A stretch of DNA of 31,297 nucleotides from Opitutia bacterium UBA957 (GCA_002293065.1 DBCN01000152.1:1353-32649); one strand, 5' to 3'. Positions 15,491 to 23,332 are shown, counted from the stretch's first letter. Made by a program: numbers and translations. Notes: a model not told the origin generated them from the sequence alone.

Positions 15491-16699
15491 ATGCCCCGCC
15501 CCACCCTGCTCGCCATCGCCTGCCTCGGCGCGGGCGTCCTCAGCGCCGCCACGGAACCGAATTTCGCGCGGCGCACCTTGACCACGGACTTCTTCACGGA
15601 AGGCTGCGCGATCGGTGACCTCAACGGTGACGGCCAGCCGGACATCGTGGCCGGCCCGCACTGGTTCGAAGGACCGGACTTCCGCGTCCGCCATACCTTG
15701 GCGGAAAACCCGGGCCGTCCTTATGACCCGGTGGGTTACTCGGAATCATTCGTGCAGCTCGTCGGGGACCTCAATGGCGACGGTAAGCCCGACGTCATCA
15801 CCGTCGGTTTCCCGGGCAAGGAAACTTATTGGTACGCGAACCCGGGGGCGAAAAGCACGGGCCCTTGGAAGCGCCACCTCTTCCTCGCCAAGACCGACAA
15901 CGAATCCCCGCACCTCGTCGACCTCGATGGCGACGGCAAACCTGAACTCGTCTGCATGTCCGCGGGCGCCGTCGGCTTCGTCAAGCTCGCCGCCGACCCC
16001 ACGCAGCCCGCGCAGTTCACGCCGATCAGCGCGGCCGACCCCAAGAAGTACGCGCGCTTCACGCATGGCCTCGGCGTGGGCGACCTGAACGGCGACGGAC
16101 ATCAGGATATCCTCGAACGCAACGGTTGGTGGGAAAACCCGGGCCCGAAAGTCCCCGCCGGGACGCTCTGGACCTTTCACGCGGTCGCCTTTTCGGCGGG
16201 CCGCAACGGCGGTGCCCAGATGATCGTCACGGACGTCGATGGCGACGGCTTGGCCGACGTGCTCACCTCGCTCGACGCGCACCGCTTCGGCCTCTCCTGG
16301 TTCCAGCAACGCCGCGGGCCGAACGGCGACCGCACCTTCGTCGAGTTCCGCATCCTCGACGACAAACCGGCGAACTCCGCCGGCGGCTTGGCCTTGGGCC
16401 AGATGCATGCCTTGGTGCTGAGCAAGCAGGCCGCGGATGGCCGCCCGATCCTCTTCACCGGCAAGCGGTATTGGGCGCACGGACCGAAAGGGGATGCCAA
16501 TCCCCTCGCCGCGCCTTTGGTGATCGGCCTGACCTGGGCGAAGGACGCGGCGGGGAAGATCGTCTTCACTCCGCAAGTCGCGGATGATGACTCCGGCATC
16601 GGCACGCAATTCGCCGTCGCGGACCTGGATGGCGATGGCCGCGCCGAAATCGTGACAGCCAACAAAAAAGGCGTCCACATCCTCTCGCCGCGCCCGTAA
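15491..16699 (+). CDS. Secreted FG-GAP/VCBS-repeat protein
   Basis: 402-residue exported protein of unknown role. The signal peptide is residues 1-19 (cleavage near VLSA). Six calcium-binding DxDGDG-type loops are spread along the chain: DLNGDGQPDIV, DLNGDGKPDVI, DLDGDGKPELV, DLNGDGHQDIL, DVDGDGLADVL and DLDGDGRAEIV. This is the pattern of an integrin-like beta-propeller, with each loop capping one blade. Such proteins in Verrucomicrobia and Planctomycetes are often annotated as VCBS or FG-GAP repeat proteins and bind ligands or surfaces; no catalytic motif is visible. The upstream frame extension to 15302 lies inside ilvD and is rejected. The gene stands alone behind a terminator and its own promoter, 50 bases before pgi. 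Confidence 0.85.
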   Translation: MPRPTLLAIACLGAGVLSAATEPNFARRTLTTDFFTEGCAIGDLNGDGQPDIVAGPHWFEGPDFRVRHTLAENPGRPYDPVGYSESFVQLVGDLNGDGKPDVITVGFPGKETYWYANPGAKSTGPWKRHLFLAKTDNESPHLVDLDGDGKPELVCMSAGAVGFVKLAADPTQPAQFTPISAADPKKYARFTHGLGVGDLNGDGHQDILERNGWWENPGPKVPAGTLWTFHAVAFSAGRNGGAQMIVTDVDGDGLADVLTSLDAHRFGLSWFQQRRGPNGDRTFVEFRILDDKPANSAGGLALGQMHALVLSKQAADGRPILFTGKRYWAHGPKGDANPLAAPLVIGLTWAKDAAGKIVFTPQVADDDSGIGTQFAVADLDGDGRAEIVTANKKGVHILSPRP

Positions 16700-16713
16700 G
16701 CGGGGGAACGGGA

Positions 16714-16749
16714 TTGCCTCCCGCCCCTGAAGCGGACATCAACGGGGCG
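16714..16749 (+). promoter_or_regulatory. Putative promoter close to the pgi start
   Basis: TTGCCT (16714-16719), a 17-base spacer, CATCAA (16737-16742) and seven bases to ATG 16750. The -10 is a poor match (no final T). If real, it rules out the in-frame TTG at 16714 as the start codon. Confidence 0.3.
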
Positions 16750-18327
16750 ATGGCCTCCACCTTCGCCGCTTACTGCAGTCAACTCATCCACTACCCTGAG
16801 TTGGGCTTCGCCCTCGACTTGAGCCGCGCGCCGGCTCCGGCTGGTTTCGCGGAACGCCTCGGGCCCGCGATGCGCCAAGCCTTGGCGGACATGGCGGCCC
16901 TCGAAAAAGGGTCGATCGCGAATCCGGACGAAAAGCGGATGGTCGGACACTATTGGCTGCGCGCGCCGGAGCTGGCCCCGAACGCCACGCTCACCGCCGA
17001 GATCCAAGCGGCGGTGCAAGCCATCCACGCCTTTGCCCGCAAAGTACGCGCCGGCGAAGTCCGCGGTCAGGCCGGCAAGTTCACCGACCTCCTCTGCATC
17101 GGCATCGGTGGCTCGGCGCTCGGACCGCAATTCGTGGCGGATGCCCTCGGCACCGCGGAGGACGCCTTGCGCGTGCACTTCATCGACAACACGGACCCCG
17201 ACGGCATCGACCGCGTCTTCGATGCCCTCGGCCAGCGCCTCGGCAGCACCCTTGTCTTGGTGACTTCAAAATCCGGCAGCACGCCCGAACCGCGCAACGG
17301 CCAGATCGAAGCCGCCCTGCGCTGGAAGCAGGCGGGCCTATCTTTTGCGGCCCATGCGGTCGCCGTCACCGGTGAAGGCAGCCAGCTGGATAAAGTCGCC
17401 GTTGCGGAGCAATGGCTCGCCCGCTTCCCGATGTGGGATTGGGTCGGCGGCCGCACCAGCGAACTCGGTCCGGTCGGGCTTCTGCCCGCCGCGTTGCAGG
17501 GCCTCGACATCGATGGACTCCTCGCTGGCGCGAAGGCCATGGATGCGCTGACGCGCAATCCAGAGGCGGCCAAGAATCCCGCCGCCCAACTGGCGCTGGC
17601 CTGGCATCACCTCACCGAAGGGCGTGGCACCAAGGCCATGGTGGTCTTGCCGTACAAAGACCGCCTCCTCCTCTTCTCCCGTTACCTGCAGCAACTCGTC
17701 ATGGAGTCGCTGGGCAAGGAACACGACCTCGCCGGTCGCCAAGTCTTCCAAGGCCTCACCGTCTATGGCAACAAAGGTTCGACCGATCAACACGCCTACG
17801 TGCAGCAGCTGCGCGATGGCGTGAACAACTTCTTCGCCGTCTTCATCGAAGTCCTGCAAGATCGCCGCGGGCCTTCCCCGGAAGTCGAACCAGGCGTGAC
17901 CTCCGGAGATTACCTCCAAGCCTTTCTGCTGGGGTCTCGCGAAGCCCTCTCGGGCAGCGGCCGAGCCAACCTCACCATCACCATCCAGAAAATCGACGCT
18001 CATTCGGTTGGCATGCTCATCGCGCTCTTTGAACGGGCGGTTGGACTTTACGCTAACCTATTGTCTATCAACGCTTACCACCAACCTGGCGTCGAGGCAG
18101 GCAAGAAAGCTGCGTCCGAAACCCTCAAGATTCGCGGTCAGGCGATCGCGGGCTTGGCCAAGGCACCCGGAAAATGGCTGACCACGACCCAACTCTGCGA
18201 GCAAATTGGACTTGTCGGGTCGGAGGAACTGGTGTTCAAAGTCCTTCTGCACGTTTCCTCCAACCCGGGACCTGTTAAACGACAGGAAGCGGTGGACCCC
18301 GAGAAAACGACGTTTAGCCATTCCTAA
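16750..18327 (+). CDS. pgi: Glucose-6-phosphate isomerase
   Basis: 525-residue enzyme interconverting glucose-6-phosphate and fructose-6-phosphate. Blocks seen in order are GIGGSALGPQFVADAL, TSKSGSTPE (phosphate-binding loop), WDWVGGRTSELGPVGLLPAAL (family signature), KEHDLAGRQV, GNKGSTDQHAYVQQLRDG (active-site His) and YHQPGVEAGKKAA (catalytic Lys). The start is taken as ATG 16750 (MASTFAAYCSQL); an in-frame TTG at 16714 would add 12 residues. The last ~90 residues, after the catalytic Lys, form an extra helical tail (KWLTTTQLCEQIGLVGSEEL...) that looks like a small winged-helix module and extends some bacterial Pgi proteins. The coiled-coil gene starts 24 bases after the stop. Confidence 0.95.
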   Translation: MASTFAAYCSQLIHYPELGFALDLSRAPAPAGFAERLGPAMRQALADMAALEKGSIANPDEKRMVGHYWLRAPELAPNATLTAEIQAAVQAIHAFARKVRAGEVRGQAGKFTDLLCIGIGGSALGPQFVADALGTAEDALRVHFIDNTDPDGIDRVFDALGQRLGSTLVLVTSKSGSTPEPRNGQIEAALRWKQAGLSFAAHAVAVTGEGSQLDKVAVAEQWLARFPMWDWVGGRTSELGPVGLLPAALQGLDIDGLLAGAKAMDALTRNPEAAKNPAAQLALAWHHLTEGRGTKAMVVLPYKDRLLLFSRYLQQLVMESLGKEHDLAGRQVFQGLTVYGNKGSTDQHAYVQQLRDGVNNFFAVFIEVLQDRRGPSPEVEPGVTSGDYLQAFLLGSREALSGSGRANLTITIQKIDAHSVGMLIALFERAVGLYANLLSINAYHQPGVEAGKKAASETLKIRGQAIAGLAKAPGKWLTTTQLCEQIGLVGSEELVFKVLLHVSSNPGPVKRQEAVDPEKTTFSHS

Positions 18328-18351
18328 CCCCTTTACTCCCCCAAAATCCCC

Positions 18352-19266
18352 ATGAATAAGTCCGCAAATCTGGTCCTCCGCGTCGTCGGCGTCCTCGCCG
18401 CGATCGCCGCCTGTGTCTTCGCTTACCTGCTCAAGGGCAAGGTCGACACCGCTATGGCGAACACCGCTTGGACCACGACCGACACCGAAATCTTGGCGAA
18501 CAAGCAGTTCGACCTCCGCATGGTCGACATCAACACCAAGGCCAAGAGCCTCTTGGAAGCCAAGCGCACCAAGATCACCGAGCTCGAAGGCAATGTGAAG
18601 GACCTCAACGCCGACGTCGCCGACAAGAAGCAGAAGATCGAAGGCCTCACCGCCAACGTGACCACCCTCGAAGGCGAACGCGCCGAACTCACCCGCAAGC
18701 GCGACGAGCTCACCGGCCAGCTCACCGAAGCCAACAGCAAGAAGGACTCCCTCACCGCCGAGCTGAACTCCGCCAAGGAAGAAATCGCCAAGGACAAGGA
18801 GAAGATCGCCGCCCTCTTCACCAAAGAGCAGCTCGACGAAGAAATCGCCAAGGCCAACAAGGCTGAAGAAAACCGCAACACGGCCACCCAGAAGTACGTC
18901 CAGCTCTACAACTGGACCGTCGCCACCACCGGCAACAAGCCTCCCTACCCGCGCGACCCTCTCCTCGAAGAGAAGGCCGACACCGTCCAGATCGAGTTCG
19001 GTCCGGAAACCATCAAGACCCGCATCGTGGTCATCGACCCCTCCAAGGGCCTCGTCTCCTTCTCCGTCGGCGACCTCAACGGCATCAAGCCCCAGGACGG
19101 TTTCTACGTTCGCATCAACAACGAGAACATCGGTACGGTCCGCGTCGAAGCCGTGCAGGCCGCCCTTTCCACCGCGCAGATCCTGCCGGGTGCGAAGCTC
19201 GACCAGTTCACCCGCGGTGGCGTCGTGACCTTGGTGCCTTTCACCGGTAAGATCGCCAACAACTAA
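18352..19266 (+). CDS. Membrane-anchored coiled-coil protein, function unknown
   Basis: 304-residue protein not assigned to a characterised family. An N-terminal membrane helix (about residues 8-28) is followed by a long, highly charged coiled coil (~60-175) rich in Lys, Glu, Asp and Leu heptads. The C-terminal domain (~205-304) is rich in predicted beta strands: TRIVVIDPSKGLVSFSVGD, then LNGIKPQDGFYVRIN and IGTVRVEAVQ. That arrangement (value about zero slope, 'G-x-x-x-G-I-K-x-x-D-x-F-x-V' and 'IGxVxVxxV') resembles the small beta domains of envelope proteins such as MreC or FlgT C-termini; this is a loose likeness only. Orientation would place the coiled coil and beta domain in the periplasm. 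A 54-residue lipoprotein follows 7 bases later and rsmI one base after that. Confidence 0.75.
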   Translation: MNKSANLVLRVVGVLAAIAACVFAYLLKGKVDTAMANTAWTTTDTEILANKQFDLRMVDINTKAKSLLEAKRTKITELEGNVKDLNADVADKKQKIEGLTANVTTLEGERAELTRKRDELTGQLTEANSKKDSLTAELNSAKEEIAKDKEKIAALFTKEQLDEEIAKANKAEENRNTATQKYVQLYNWTVATTGNKPPYPRDPLLEEKADTVQIEFGPETIKTRIVVIDPSKGLVSFSVGDLNGIKPQDGFYVRINNENIGTVRVEAVQAALSTAQILPGAKLDQFTRGGVVTLVPFTGKIANN

Positions 19267-19273
19267 GCCGTCC

Positions 19274-19438
19274 ATGCGCTTGCTCCCCGTCTTCGCCGCT
19301 GCCGTCGCCCTCTTGGGCCTCGTCGGTTGCGAAACGACCGAGAAGCCCGTCGACTCGACCTTGCCCCAAGCCCAGCCGGCCTCCTGGCAAGGTGGCCTCC
19401 CCGGCCTGAACGCCGGGGGCGGCTCGGGTTTCCGCTAA
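19274..19438 (+). CDS. Small lipoprotein, 54 residues
   Basis: Short gene between the coiled-coil protein and rsmI. It begins MRLLPVFAAAVALLGLVGC: a classic lipoprotein signal with lipobox LVGC and lipidated Cys19. Mature part is only ~36 residues (ETTEKPVDS..., then QPASWQGGLPGLN and a Gly-rich end). Its stop is separated from the rsmI ATG by one base (TAAGATG), and it starts 7 bases after the upstream stop, so it sits in frame of a three-gene operon. Codon use matches the neighbours. The absence of Asp at the residue after Cys favours transport to the outer membrane by the E. coli rule, which may not hold here. The function is unknown. Confidence 0.8.
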   Translation: MRLLPVFAAAVALLGLVGCETTEKPVDSTLPQAQPASWQGGLPGLNAGGGSGFR

Positions 19439-19439
19439 G

Positions 19440-20168
19440 ATGCCCTCCGCCTCCGCAGACGCACACGGGTCGCCTCGTGGAGCGTCCGGCAGGCTTTGGG
19501 TCGTCGCCACTCCGCTCGGCAACCTCGGTGACATCACCGAGCGCGCCAAGGCGGAGTTGGCGGCCTGCGATCTCGTCGCGTGCGAGGACACGCGCGTCAC
19601 GGGCGGCTTGCTCCGCCACCTCGGCCTCACCAAGCCGATGCTCGCCTACCACGAGCACAACGAAAAGGAAGTCGCGGTCGAACTCGCCGACAAGATCGAG
19701 CGCGGCGCCGTCGTCGCCCTGATCACCGATGCGGGCACGCCGGGCATCAGCGACCCCGGCTTCCGCGTCACGCGCGAATGCCGCCGCCGCAAGCTCATCG
19801 TGACGCCCCTGCCGGGACCATGCGCCATCGTCACCCTCCTTTCCGCGTCCGGCCTGCCCACCAACGCCTTCCGTTTCGTCGGCTTCCTGGCCCCGAAGAC
19901 CGCGGCGCGCCGACGTTTCCTTGAAGGCGCCAAGGTCGCCGACGAAACCATCGTGCTGCATGAATCCTGCCACCGCATCGGCGACTTTGCCGATGAGATG
20001 CTGGAAATCCTCGGGCCCGACCGGGTGGTCTGCATCGGCCGCGAATTGACCAAGCTCCATGAGACGATCCGTACGGCGCCCTTGGCCGAACTCGTCCCGG
20101 CGATGAAGGCGGGCTCGCTCAAAGGGGAGTTCACCGTGGCGATCGCGCCCGCGGGGTTCACGCTGTGA
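19440..20168 (+). CDS. rsmI: 16S rRNA (cytidine-1402-2'-O)-methyltransferase
   Basis: 242-residue SAM-dependent enzyme of the tetrapyrrole-methylase fold that methylates the ribose of C1402 in the 16S rRNA decoding centre. Family blocks are VVATPLGNLGDIT, CEDTRVTGGLLRHL, ALITDAGTPGISDPG (SAM site), TPLPGPCAIVTLLSASGL and FVGFLAPKTAARR. It ends shortly after GEFTVAIAP, so it lacks the ~40-residue C-terminal extension of the E. coli enzyme; shorter forms are common. The first 17 residues (MPSASADAHGSPRGASG) are a polar extension; no better internal start exists before GRLWVVATP. It is the third gene of the operon with the coiled-coil protein and small lipoprotein. Confidence 0.93.
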   Translation: MPSASADAHGSPRGASGRLWVVATPLGNLGDITERAKAELAACDLVACEDTRVTGGLLRHLGLTKPMLAYHEHNEKEVAVELADKIERGAVVALITDAGTPGISDPGFRVTRECRRRKLIVTPLPGPCAIVTLLSASGLPTNAFRFVGFLAPKTAARRRFLEGAKVADETIVLHESCHRIGDFADEMLEILGPDRVVCIGRELTKLHETIRTAPLAELVPAMKAGSLKGEFTVAIAPAGFTL

Positions 20169-20180
20169 CCGCATAGCGGG

Positions 20181-20217
20181 TTGACCTACCTGGCCCTCCG
20201 GCTGCATCCTTGCGGCC
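20181..20217 (+). promoter_or_regulatory. Putative near-leaderless promoter of the lpxA operon
   Basis: TTGACC (20181-20186), an 18-base spacer, CATCCT (20205-20210) and seven bases to ATG 20218. No Shine-Dalgarno sequence is visible. It would drive the unknown gene, lpxA, pdxA and the binding-protein gene. Confidence 0.45.
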
Positions 20218-20829
20218 ATGGCGGGTTTCGACGACAGTCTGGTCCGCGAGTTCTTCGAGGTGAACGGCTTCTTCGTACGCCAATCACGCAAGGCCCCCGT
20301 GACCGGAAAACGCAAGCGACCCGAAGCCGAGGGCGAAGTATTCTTCCGCAACCCACGCACCGCAACGCCGGGCGAACGGGCCTTCCAGCTCTTTGGCGCG
20401 GATTTGGTCGGGTTGGGTGACGGTGTGGCCGTCATCCGCGACTGGCATGGCCAGAAGGCGGTGACGGCCACCACCATCCGGCGTGGGGACTTCCTCGACT
20501 TCATCCGGAAAGACGCCTGCGAGACGGCGAAAGAAGCCTGGGCGAGCCTCCCCGAAGGCGAGGCGGCAGCGCTGATCAAGGTCCTCATCCTGCCCGGCCT
20601 GCCCTCCCAGGAGCCTGCCCGCTCGGAAAGCATCCGACTCCTCAAGGAAGCGGGCGTGGACCACGTCATCTCCCTTCGCACCATCGTCGAAAACCTCGTG
20701 CAGCACGCGGAGGCCCCGACCAGCCGCGAGTCGCCGACCTTGGCCTTGCTTCGCCTGCTCCGGGTCTACGATATGGTGCGCACCACCCAACTGGAACTCT
20801 TCGGTGGGTCCTCCTCTTCCTCCCGGTGA
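20218..20829 (+). CDS. Hypothetical protein upstream of lpxA
   Basis: 203-residue soluble protein that I do not recognise as a named family; it has no signal peptide or membrane helix. It begins GFDDSLVREFFEVNGFFVRQSRK, followed by a basic linker. Then come GADLVGLGDGVAVIRDWHGQ and a helical second half (RSESIRLLKEAGVDHVISLRTIVENL). It ends with a Ser run. The helix-strand-strand layout of the first half loosely recalls PD-(D/E)XK nuclease folds, with the Asp of GADL and RDWH at the usual places, but the catalytic Lys is not evident, so this is a guess. The stop overlaps the lpxA start as GTGA, implying coupled translation and perhaps a housekeeping role. Confidence 0.7.
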   Translation: MAGFDDSLVREFFEVNGFFVRQSRKAPVTGKRKRPEAEGEVFFRNPRTATPGERAFQLFGADLVGLGDGVAVIRDWHGQKAVTATTIRRGDFLDFIRKDACETAKEAWASLPEGEAAALIKVLILPGLPSQEPARSESIRLLKEAGVDHVISLRTIVENLVQHAEAPTSRESPTLALLRLLRVYDMVRTTQLELFGGSSSSSR

Positions 20830-21605
20830 TTCACTCCAGCGCCCAAGTCCATCCCACCGCCCAGCTCGCCCCGGACGTCGCGGTCGGGCCGTTTGCCATC
20901 ATCGAGGCCGGCGCTCAGGTCGGGGCTGGGTCTGTCATCGCCGCGCACGCCATCATCAAGGCTGGGGCCAGCCTGGGCAAGCAGGTCCGCGTCGACCACT
21001 TCGCGGTCATCGGCGGCGACCCGCAGGACCTCTCCTTCGACCGCTCCGTCGTTTCCGGCGTGCGCATCGGTGACCGCACCGTCCTACGCGAACACGTCAC
21101 CGTGCACCGGGCCACGAAAGCCGGCGTCGACACGACCATCGGAGCGGACGGCTTGCTCATGGCGGGGGCGCACGTCGCCCACGACTGCGTGCTCGGCGAC
21201 CACGTGATCCTCGCGAATGGCTGCATGTTGGGCGGGCATGTGCTGGTCGGTGACCGCGCCTTCATCAGCGGCGGCGTTGCCGTGCATCAGTTCTGTCGCA
21301 TCGGGGGCGGCTCGCTCACCTCGGGCAACGCGGTCATCACGGAAGACGTCCCGCCCAATGCCTTGGCCTACGGACGCAACGATTGCGCCGGCCTCAACCT
21401 CATCGGCCTCCGGCGCCGCGGTTTACCCGTGGAGACCATCGCCGAACTCAAGAAAGCCTATCACCTGGTTTACACCGCCGGCGGGAATTGCGCGGCCCTC
21501 GCGCAAGCGGGCGTGACGAGCGGCGAGTACCACAGTGGCGAGGCCCTGGCGTTCCTGAACTTTTTCCTCGGCGGCAAGCGCGGCCGCTTCATCCAACCCG
21601 CATGA
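20826..21605 (+). CDS. lpxA: UDP-N-acetylglucosamine acyltransferase
   Basis: 259-residue cytoplasmic acyltransferase for the first step of lipid A synthesis, moving a 3-hydroxyacyl chain from acyl carrier protein to UDP-GlcNAc. The N-terminal ~190 residues show the left-handed beta-helix hexapeptide pattern (repeated I/V-G-x-x-x-x). Catalytic and binding features match E. coli LpxA: GGDPQD, RExVTVHR, AHVAHDC (the two His corresponding to His122/His125) and LGGHV (His144). A helical C-terminal domain (NLIGLRRRGLPVETIAELKKAY) is present. The start is GTG 20826, overlapping the previous stop (GTGA), with IHSSAQVHPTA following as in the family. Presence of lpxA indicates an LPS-bearing outer membrane. 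lpxD, fabZ and lpxB are not nearby. The stop overlaps pdxA as ATGA. Confidence 0.95.
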   Translation: MIHSSAQVHPTAQLAPDVAVGPFAIIEAGAQVGAGSVIAAHAIIKAGASLGKQVRVDHFAVIGGDPQDLSFDRSVVSGVRIGDRTVLREHVTVHRATKAGVDTTIGADGLLMAGAHVAHDCVLGDHVILANGCMLGGHVLVGDRAFISGGVAVHQFCRIGGGSLTSGNAVITEDVPPNALAYGRNDCAGLNLIGLRRRGLPVETIAELKKAYHLVYTAGGNCAALAQAGVTSGEYHSGEALAFLNFFLGGKRGRFIQPA

Positions 21606-22504
21606 ACCGTTTGCCCCTAGCCCTGACGTGTGGTGATCCCGCGGGCGTGGGCCCGGAGCTCATCGCGTCGTGGCTGCGCGCCCACCCGGAGCTTGCCGCC
21701 ACGGTCACACCCATCGGTCCGGCGAAATGGATCGCCGGCCTCGGCCAAGGCCAAGCCGTCGGCCCGGCGGATTACGAAGCACGCTTGGGGCAGCCGGATG
21801 AAGCCGGCCAACGCGTCGCCCTCGAAGCCATGGAACTCGCCGCGCGCGGCACCACCGAGGGACGCTTCAGCGGAGTCGTGACCGGGCCCATCAACAAGAA
21901 AGGCCTCGCCGACGTCGGCTACGCCTTTCCGGGACAGACCGAATTCTTCGCGCACCGCTGGGGCGGCGAGCCCGTCATGGCCTTCGCCGGCGGGCGACTC
22001 ACGGTCGGGCTCGTCACGTGGCACATTCCCTTGCGCACGGTCGCGGCCACGCTCACCGGTGCAGACGTCCGCCGGACGGTCCTCGCCTTGCTTGAGCTGC
22101 GGAAGAAGCTCGGCGATGCCCGTCCGCGGATCGCGGTCTGCGGCCTCAACCCGCACGCCGGCGAAGGCGGCCTGCTCGGCGCCGAAGACGACGCGATCAT
22201 CAAGCCCGCCGTGGAACGCCTGCGGGCGGAAGGGCATGACGTCACGGGCCCACTCCCGGGCGACACCGTTTTCCATCGGCACCTCCAAGGCGAGTTCGAT
22301 GCCGTCGCCGCGATCTACCATGACCAAGGCTTGGCGCCGCTGAAGACCGTGGATTTCAGCACGGCCGCGAACCTCTCGCTGGGCCTCCGCCACATCCGCA
22401 CCAGCCCCGACCACGGCACGGCCTATGGGTTGGCGGGCCAAGGCCTCGCCGATCGCGGGAGCTTCGATGCGGCCATACGCCTGGCCTTCGCCTTGATCGC
22501 CTGA
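21602..22504 (+). CDS. pdxA: 4-hydroxythreonine-4-phosphate dehydrogenase
   Basis: 300-residue NAD-dependent metalloenzyme of the pyridoxal-5'-phosphate (vitamin B6) DXP-dependent pathway. Family blocks are LTCGDPAGVGPEL at the N terminus, VTGPINKKGL, FPGQTEFFAHR (metal His), GLNPHAGEGGLLG, YHDQGLAPLKTVDF (metal His) and RTSPDHGTAYGLAG (metal His). The ATG at 21602 overlaps the lpxA stop by four bases (ATGA); the open frame extending upstream lies within lpxA. It is ~30 residues shorter than E. coli PdxA, mainly in the variable region after the N-terminal block. Four-carbon sugar-acid relatives (PdxA2) exist, so substrate is inferred. The next gene overlaps by one base (TGATG). Confidence 0.92.
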   Translation: MNRLPLALTCGDPAGVGPELIASWLRAHPELAATVTPIGPAKWIAGLGQGQAVGPADYEARLGQPDEAGQRVALEAMELAARGTTEGRFSGVVTGPINKKGLADVGYAFPGQTEFFAHRWGGEPVMAFAGGRLTVGLVTWHIPLRTVAATLTGADVRRTVLALLELRKKLGDARPRIAVCGLNPHAGEGGLLGAEDDAIIKPAVERLRAEGHDVTGPLPGDTVFHRHLQGEFDAVAAIYHDQGLAPLKTVDFSTAANLSLGLRHIRTSPDHGTAYGLAGQGLADRGSFDAAIRLAFALIA

Positions 22505-23304
22505 TGCGCTGGCTCTGGTTCTTGTGTTGCGGTTACGGCGCGGTGGTGTGCGGGGCGGAACCGCCGCAACGCATCGCCAGCTATAGCCCGGGGGCGACGC
22601 AGACCCTCTTGGATCTCGGTTGCGGGCCGCAGTTGGTCGCGGCGACCCGTTGGTGTCCGCTCCCGCCCACGCATCCCGCCGCCCGGACGTGCGATGCCTT
22701 CAGTCCTGATGTGGAGTCCTTGCTGCGAACCAAGCCCGACTTGGTCATCCTTCCGCGCTTAGCGAATCCGTTATGGGCGGAGCGCTGCATCCGAGCTGGC
22801 TTAAAAGTGGTGGTCCTAAGCGCCGAAGGCCCCGACTCCATCGCACGCGACCTCGAACGCTTGGGAGCAGTCACCCGCCAGGAGGCCTCCGCGAAGGCCC
22901 TTGGCGATAAGTTGAACCGAATAGCCGCCATCAAACCGAAGACACTCTTGATCATCTGGGATGGGATGATGGCGGGGCCGGATGCCTACACCGCCTTGGC
23001 GCTCCGGCAGGCCGGCTTCAAATCCCCGCTCCAAGCTGGCACCTGGGTCAAACTGGACTGGGAAATCTTGGTGCAAGCTAACCCCGATGCCATCCTTTGG
23101 ATCGACTCCAAGCCAGAGAACTCCCCCCTAGCACCGGCCAAAAACCGCCTCAAAGATTTATCGGAAATAGTTGTGGTTAAAGAACTTAAGTTAGTTATAA
23201 CCTCGCAGGTTTACGGCACGACCAGCGGAAGCGATTGGCTGCCCGGAACGGGCCAGATCAAGGCCGCCGAGAAACTATCCGAACTACATAAAACCCTCAG
23301 ATGA
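22504..23304 (+). CDS. Periplasmic helical-backbone substrate-binding protein (BtuF/FepB-like)
   Basis: 266-residue exported protein with the helical-backbone metal-receptor fold of BtuF and siderophore-binding proteins. An N-terminal signal sequence (residues 1-18, Cys-rich, ending VVCGAE) is followed by RIASYSPGATQTLLDLGCGPQLVAATRWC, the usual first block. Next come the linker helix ALRQAGF and DAILWIDSKPE. Such proteins deliver cobalamin, haem or ferric siderophores to an ABC importer; here no permease or ATPase gene adjoins, so the ligand is unknown. It is the last gene of the lpxA-pdxA unit (TGATG overlap). The 3' third (about 23100-23300) is much richer in A and T than the rest of the window, with codons such as TTA and ATA that neighbours avoid. 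Confidence 0.8.
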   Translation: MRWLWFLCCGYGAVVCGAEPPQRIASYSPGATQTLLDLGCGPQLVAATRWCPLPPTHPAARTCDAFSPDVESLLRTKPDLVILPRLANPLWAERCIRAGLKVVVLSAEGPDSIARDLERLGAVTRQEASAKALGDKLNRIAAIKPKTLLIIWDGMMAGPDAYTALALRQAGFKSPLQAGTWVKLDWEILVQANPDAILWIDSKPENSPLAPAKNRLKDLSEIVVVKELKLVITSQVYGTTSGSDWLPGTGQIKAAEKLSELHKTLR

Positions 23305-23332
23305 CCTAGGGGGTTAATTCTCCCTGCGGTCA

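Noticed and set aside
23308..23327. Hairpin AGGGGG / CTCCCT after the binding-protein gene as a terminator
   Set aside because: Stem contains a G-T pair, and no T-tract follows it; at best a weak structure.
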